From Vanilla planifolia (taxonomy: Eukaryota > Streptophyta > Magnoliopsida > Asparagales > Orchidaceae): a DNA stretch of 64,000 nucleotides. The stretch covers positions 3,719,527-3,783,526 of the forward strand of contig CM043870.1 of the NCBI GenBank assembly GCA_023846275.1. Direction: 5' to 3'. The first letter of the stretch is position 1; the number at the start of each line of letters is the position of its first letter. The notes under the pieces were generated by a model that was not told the DNA's origin, did no database searches, and was given only the letters and a program-made list of their open reading frames with translations. Positions 59,001 through 64,000 of this stretch are shown in pieces. The translations under genes and the position numbers were made by a program.

Positions 59001-62000
59001 ATATTAAATATGTTATGATTGAGAAGTTAGATTCTAAATTTGTGATGAGAACAAGGAAATTTAGAACAAATTAGGTTGATCGACTCAATGGAGGATTTTT
59101 TTTTATTGGTATAATTTTGATGCTTATCAAAGAATTGGTTTTATTAAAATAAAATTAATAAATAATATCAAGATGTTATGAGAAAGTACTTAGCCAATGA
59201 ACATTGATTTAGTAGGAAAAGTTTAGAAATAAATGAAAGAGATATTGAGATTAAAATATTATCTTAGGTATATAACTAACGAACAACTACATATCTTGAG
59301 ATAAAGGAGCTTTATTATTATGGAGTAACTAAACTTAATTGAGAACTTAGTGACTAAGACAAATTGTTTTGATATAGATTGACAATTGGCCAATAGGTTA
59401 ATGTTGAGCTTTAGTCTAGAAGGTAAGAAGAAGGTAGAGTTACATGATCCTCAGTTATTCTTGTAGTTCAACATTGTTGTCACGATAGAGTTAGCCAATA
59501 ATATGGACTAGTAAAATTTGAAAACTCATAATTTGGTTGCCTTAACTTGAAGGTTTTGTTTCTCTTTTGCTCATTCATAATACAATTGAAGTCCTTTCCC
59601 GTAATAATCGATATAGAGTCACCAAGTATAATAGAGATAGTGTCCTAAAGAGCCCTTTTGATGTGGTAGTCCTTATACATAAACATTGGAAAGTTGTTAA
59701 GTAAAACTATCTAGATAAGACACTTTTACAATCACAAATTGCTTGAGAATGGAACCTACAAATGGGAGAAACGAGCAACCAACACACATTGAGGCTGCTT
59801 GACTTATCCACTTAAGGAATTGTATGGAGGTCCCAATGGTGCTTAACTAATTTGTCTACTTCATGCCAACAAAAAGATTAGGGAGTTTGTTCTTTAGAAG
59901 GATAAAGGAGTTATGTCTAATCATGCTTTGTAAATAGTTGTATGAGGTTTTCATTGGTCTCAGATAAGTCCAAAAGAGGACTTTTGTCATGGAACAAACA
60001 TTTGCGACAACTCTTTAGGATCCTAGTTTCTATAGCTATTTCAGAAGAGTGAACTTGAAGGTTCTAAAGCTCACAATCGCAGTGTACTTTAGAGTGAACC
60101 TTGTGGTATGCAACTTTGTCTATATTGAGCATTAGCTTGAGAAACAGATTTTGTATAACCTTGGTTAGTCTTATTGGACTTTAATTTGGAGCCACCCTCA
60201 ATAGCCTTTGGTTAATAGCTTGCTTAACCCGATACTAATTTGATCTAAATGCTATTGTTGAATATAACTCTTGGTTTTGTAACTAGAAATGTTTGTCATG
60301 CTTGCTGCGCATCCCCCTTCCCCACCCCCCCCAAAGAGGCTTCGAACCCCCAATTGCCATCCACATTACTTTTTTCACTTGAAAAATTATAGTTCTTGAT
60401 GTTTATTTATTTTTAAGAAATATCCCTTTATAGTCAAGAGTTTCTCTTATATAGAACAATATAAGAAATAATTCTTTTAGTTGTAGCTTCTTTTTGTCTC
60501 CTCATCTTCACAAGGTTCTAAGAACCTACTATGCACTTCTTGGCATCCTTTACATAAGTAGCCTCTCGAGCATCGCTACTTTCCCTTTGTCTCTCTAGTC
60601 AACCACCAAAGTATCCATCTCAGCTATCTCCAATGGTTTATTTTGTTCCTTTTTACATTGCATGGAACCTTTACTCAAGTCTTACCACCCAATGAAGTTG
60701 GAACTTTTGAATTCAATGTTATTTGAAAAGCTAAACATCATTCAAACTCTTGAAAAACATTGTTATAGTATTCCTAAATCCATGTCGTTGCCAAAAAAAG
60801 GCTTACTAAGGTTTATTTCCATGCAAATGTGAACATATGCAATTCTTTTAACCTTAGCTATGATTGACAATCAATAAGTGGATTCCATATTGGGTCCAAT
60901 TCTAACAAGGTTGGAAGGGACACAACAATACAACAACAAATTAGGTAATCAAATCCATTATGAAACTGCCATGATTGTCGATGACTATGGCTTAAAACTA
61001 GGCTTCAGTTGTCCAATCCATGGTGTTGAACCAAGATAGTCGATGGTTGGCCTTGCTAAGTCAAATTTTGATTCCCTTTTTTATTGAAATGGTGAATGGT
61101 TCAGTCGATTTTGAGATTGGGAACTCAACACATCCAGGTGCTCTGATATGTAATATATATTTGCAAAAAGCAAAGAACAAATTCTTCCATCCACAAAGTC
61201 AACTCATCAAAGTTTTAAGGTAAGATCAAGTCATGTTATGCCTTCTTCATCAAGCTTAATTCCTCCATTGTTTTTGAAGGATCCAACCTCCCAATAGGGT
61301 GGCATGAATGGATTCTTAGCCCAAATATTCCTTAATGACAAGCAATTTAGAATTTGGGCAGATTGAGTTAGTTGCTTTTTCCTATCCTTGTATTAAGACT
61401 AATCAAAGCCATTGCAAAGTGGTTCTTGCACTATTGCTTAAGCCATCCAGAACCTCTCCTCTAAACAAGTTGTAACTTGCTAAATGGTGTACATTCAATC
61501 TCCAAATCAAGGCTGGCCTATGCAACCTCCTTCAAACCAAATGCGGTCTTATGTTAAAGAAAATTGGTAGCACTATTAAGACTAATCAAAGCCATTGCAA
61601 AGTGGTTCTTGCACTATTGCTTAAGTCATCAAGAACCTCTTCTCTAAACAAGTTGTAACTTGCTAAATGGTGTACATTCAATCTCCATATCAAGGCCGGC
61701 CTATGCAACCTCCCTTAAACCAAATGTCGTCTTATGTTGAAGAAAATTGGTAGCAATCTTCTCTAGAACATTTTAGTGAAAAGGTGATGGATACATTGTG
61801 GGAAATGTAGTAGAAATGCCATGCTAGTCCATGTCTATTCTTGCATCATACAATTTAGTAGAATAAGAAGCACCATCACCCACTATCACCATTGGCACTC
61901 CACCTTTACCTTATTGATTGAGGCATCACACCCACGATGATACAAGATCCTCCTTTTGTGCTAATCATTTGCATCAACCTCATGCTTCTTCATGGGATAA

Positions 62001-62521
62001 CCAAGAGCGAGCAAAGCCTTAAGAGGAAGTAGGCTTCTTCAAGCTTCTTCAACTTTTGTTCAGTAGACATACTTGAATTAACAAGTCCTTTATTTCCTTC
62101 TTTATTCCATGAGTGGCAACCTTGCCAAAACTTAGACCTGCATACTCTTTTTCCTGTTCTACAGGAATATCTCCATGGGTAGTGTTATACCCTCATGACA
62201 TCTGTGAAACCATTCAATGAATAGGGGGCCTTTGACACATTACCTCCATGTCTTAAGCTCTTGAGCATTGAAACGGACAAAGAAACTAACTATTGACCTC
62301 CACTTTTCAGTATGCCTGGATTTTCCTTTCAGTGTTTCTGTGACTTTGGCTACTTAACGCACAATAATCTCCCCTTGGTCAAACTTTGAGCTTTCATCCT
62401 CTAATAAAAAAATGCTATAATGAACCATCTTATAAATGAGTCCTTACCCATTGTTTTTTGTTTGAATTGTAAGTTTTCTTTCGATTATAGTTTCATTTGA
62501 CTCCTTTTTTTTTATAAGCAG
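59001..62521. other. Intergenic DNA with degenerate coding-like remnants
   Basis: No intact gene is seen. On the minus strand about 61850-62450 can be read as broken protein-like segments with several stops, in the style of an old retroelement gag region. No catalytic motif was found, so no family is assigned. The 5' UTR or promoter of the VMA21-like gene should lie within the last kilobase or so. A C-run at about 60310-60335 is followed by a tRNA B-box-like word on the minus strand. Confidence 0.35.
61391..61756. repeat. 183-bp tandem duplication
   Basis: Copy 1 (61391-61573) and copy 2 (61574-61756) start with the same 'tattaagactaatcaaagcc' and differ by only about a dozen substitutions. 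They abut without a spacer. Confidence 0.9.
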
Positions 62522-62534
62522 ATTACCAGAAATA

Positions 62535-62631
62535 ATGGCAGGAGTGGTGCAAAAATTCCTTTTTGCATCCGTAATTATGTGGATTGCTCCATTCATAATA
62601 CTGTATGGGTTCAATCATCATATATTTCCTG
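62535..62631 (+). CDS. VMA21: VMA21-like V-ATPase assembly factor, first coding exon (partial)
   Basis: The exon begins after an AG at 62520-62521, and its ATG follows 13 nt later at 62535. The exon ends at 62631 with a GT donor inside a glycine codon. The 32 complete codons read MAGVVQKFLFASVIMWIAPF, then a segment ending YGFNHHIFP, the hallmark start of plant VMA21-like proteins: a short cytosolic tip, the first transmembrane helix and a lumenal FNH..FPG turn. The family protein sits in the ER membrane and helps assemble the Vo sector of the vacuolar ATPase. It is normally around 100 residues with two helices; the second helix and tail lie beyond the window, since no matching exon occurs in 62632-64000. 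The acceptor just before the ATG implies an intron in the 5' UTR. Confidence 0.85.
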
Positions 62632-64000
62632 GTATGTATTTTGGTATCATTATATTATCATTCCTCCTTTCCTACTAATATATTATAGATATATTGTCAT
62701 TAAGTGCTTTCAATATGAATAAAGCTCAAGCTAATTCCTATGAGTTCCTGACATCTTTACACCTTTAGCATTTATAGAAATGTGTACCCAAGGATTTAGT
62801 ATTGTTGAGTTGAAGAGAAATAATGACCATATAGATGGTATTGTTTTTTTTTTTTGTATCAATGGGCAGAAAAGTTATATGTGCTGTTTATTGAATTTTT
62901 TTTTCATGGTTTCACTCAGCCTTAAGTTAAACTCATTATGGTCTATTATCTTTCATAAGATAGTGTTGGCTTGGCATGAATTTTTGCGATTGAAAAATGT
63001 ACTTTTATAAAGATTTGTTGGAAGGGAGATTTATGAAAAGGTAATTAATGAATATAAAAGCAGATTTTCACTGGTGGATTTTAAGAGCAGCTAAAAGGAG
63101 CTTCTTAAATGATGTTCCAGGATCTTAGGTATTCATGTTTGCTCGTTTGTTGGGAGCAAGAAGGGATCTATTTGTTTCTATTTGAGAGTTGCCATTTATC
63201 ATGTCAGTATTCTTTTGACCACTCATTTGCTCTAGCATTGGTTGCTTTGGTAGGGTATAGTTTTGTGATATCTTGATATGAAGAGGACCTCTAAACCGTA
63301 GTGAGTTGTCAGCAAGAATAAAAAAAAGGTCTATATCAATGATAAGACGATTTGATTGGGTGATGTTTATGTTGCCTGTTTTGTGACATGGAGGTCACTT
63401 GTTCAATTCATGTTATTAGTTTACCGGTGCATGTGCAGGCTATGATTATCAACTCTTTCCAAAACCATTCTTTGCATTCTGCATATTTGCTTTTTTTAAA
63501 AGCCGAGGATAAGAAGTTTGCTGTTGGAAACATGATTAAATTGTATTATAAGCAGACAACTCTAGAAAGAACAGGGTTGGTCTTACTGATTATTTTATCT
63601 GCAACAACTGTTATTTGTACTAGATCTTTTATGTACATCTGTAATACCCCAGTGGAGTGCTTCACCGTTACTTCACTTGAAAAGCTATTCACTATTTTTC
63701 TCTAAACTATAATTTCTTCAGGTTTTTGAAATTATGCATTTCATGGGATGTAAGTGAAACTTAGATGCACTATTGTTTGACATGTTGTTAGTTAATAATT
63801 TGAATGTCAGAAAAAAGAAAAGATGTTTACTTTTTAAACAGAGATGAGCAAATGATATTTGATGCGCACTACTATTTTTTATAGAAAATATGGAAGTTTG
63901 ACGAATTTTTGTTATTGTAAATTCAAGTTAGATGTGCCTCTTACATGTTGCAAACAATTTATAACATACTGACTGAGACAACTGTATAATTGCTGTATCG
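62632..64000 (+). other. Intron of the VMA21-like gene (to window edge)
   Basis: This is AT-rich DNA following a good donor. The frame 63388-63705 has no homology that I recognise. The expected next block (a second transmembrane helix) is not seen, so the intron is at least 1369 bp long. Confidence 0.5.

Noticed and set aside
60300..60360. tRNA-like B box on the minus strand (GGGTTCGAAGCC)
   Set aside because: No A box at the right distance and no cloverleaf could be drawn, so it is neither a tRNA gene nor a clear SINE.
63380..63420. Possible SINE-like 'ggaggtcacttgttcaattca'
   Set aside because: Only a weak B-box resemblance, without an A box, tail or target duplication.

Overview
The window is nuclear DNA from a flowering plant. 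Genes are split by GT-AG introns, intergenic DNA is very AT-rich, and retrotransposons make up much of the sequence. A complete AP3/DEF B-class MADS gene that keeps the paleoAP3 C-terminal motif and closely resembles monocot AP3 proteins suggests a monocot, probably not a grass. The species cannot be fixed from the sequence alone.

Layout, left to right. (1) 1352-21531 (+): the last eleven exons of a MATE transporter of the EDS5/DTX46 type. Its 5' part lies before the window. The introns are long (up to 5.2 kb) and hold transposon debris, including an antisense Ty1/copia remnant. (2) 22051-27111 (+): a complete three-exon tRNA-dihydrouridine synthase gene of the DUS1-like family. (3) 28051-34665 (+): a full-length L1-type LINE with an RNase H domain, flanked by a perfect 18-bp target-site duplication. 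Its ORF1 is open, and its ORF2 carries two frameshifts and two stops. (4) 34684-38548: intergenic DNA with GC-rich islands and LTR-like debris. (5) 38549-40010 (+): a complete seven-exon AP3/DEF gene with one probable GC-AG intron. (6) 40011-45771: AT-rich DNA with a diverged tandem duplication of about 620 bp. (7) 45772 to about 53560 (-): a second LINE without an RNase H domain and with a 36-nt poly(A) tail. Its ORF1 is split by a 2379-bp solo LTR with a 5-bp duplication. Apart from that insertion, three in-frame stops and no frameshift interrupt its ORFs. (8) 53631-53858 (+): the start of a heat shock factor gene, cut off inside the DNA-binding domain. (9) 53859-62521: AT-rich repeats, including a 67-bp minisatellite, an LTR-like block and a 183-bp duplication. 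(10) 62522-62631 (+): the first coding exon of a VMA21-like V-ATPase assembly factor, which continues past the window.

The cellular genes (transporter, tRNA modification, floral identity, heat shock factor, V-ATPase assembly) have no evident shared pathway, and this reads as an ordinary plant gene neighbourhood enlarged by retroelements. The most unusual structure is inside the solo LTR. It holds three consecutive hairpin modules whose outer arms show a compensatory base-pair change and two of which contain a cUUCGg tetraloop. No wholly new gene system is claimed.
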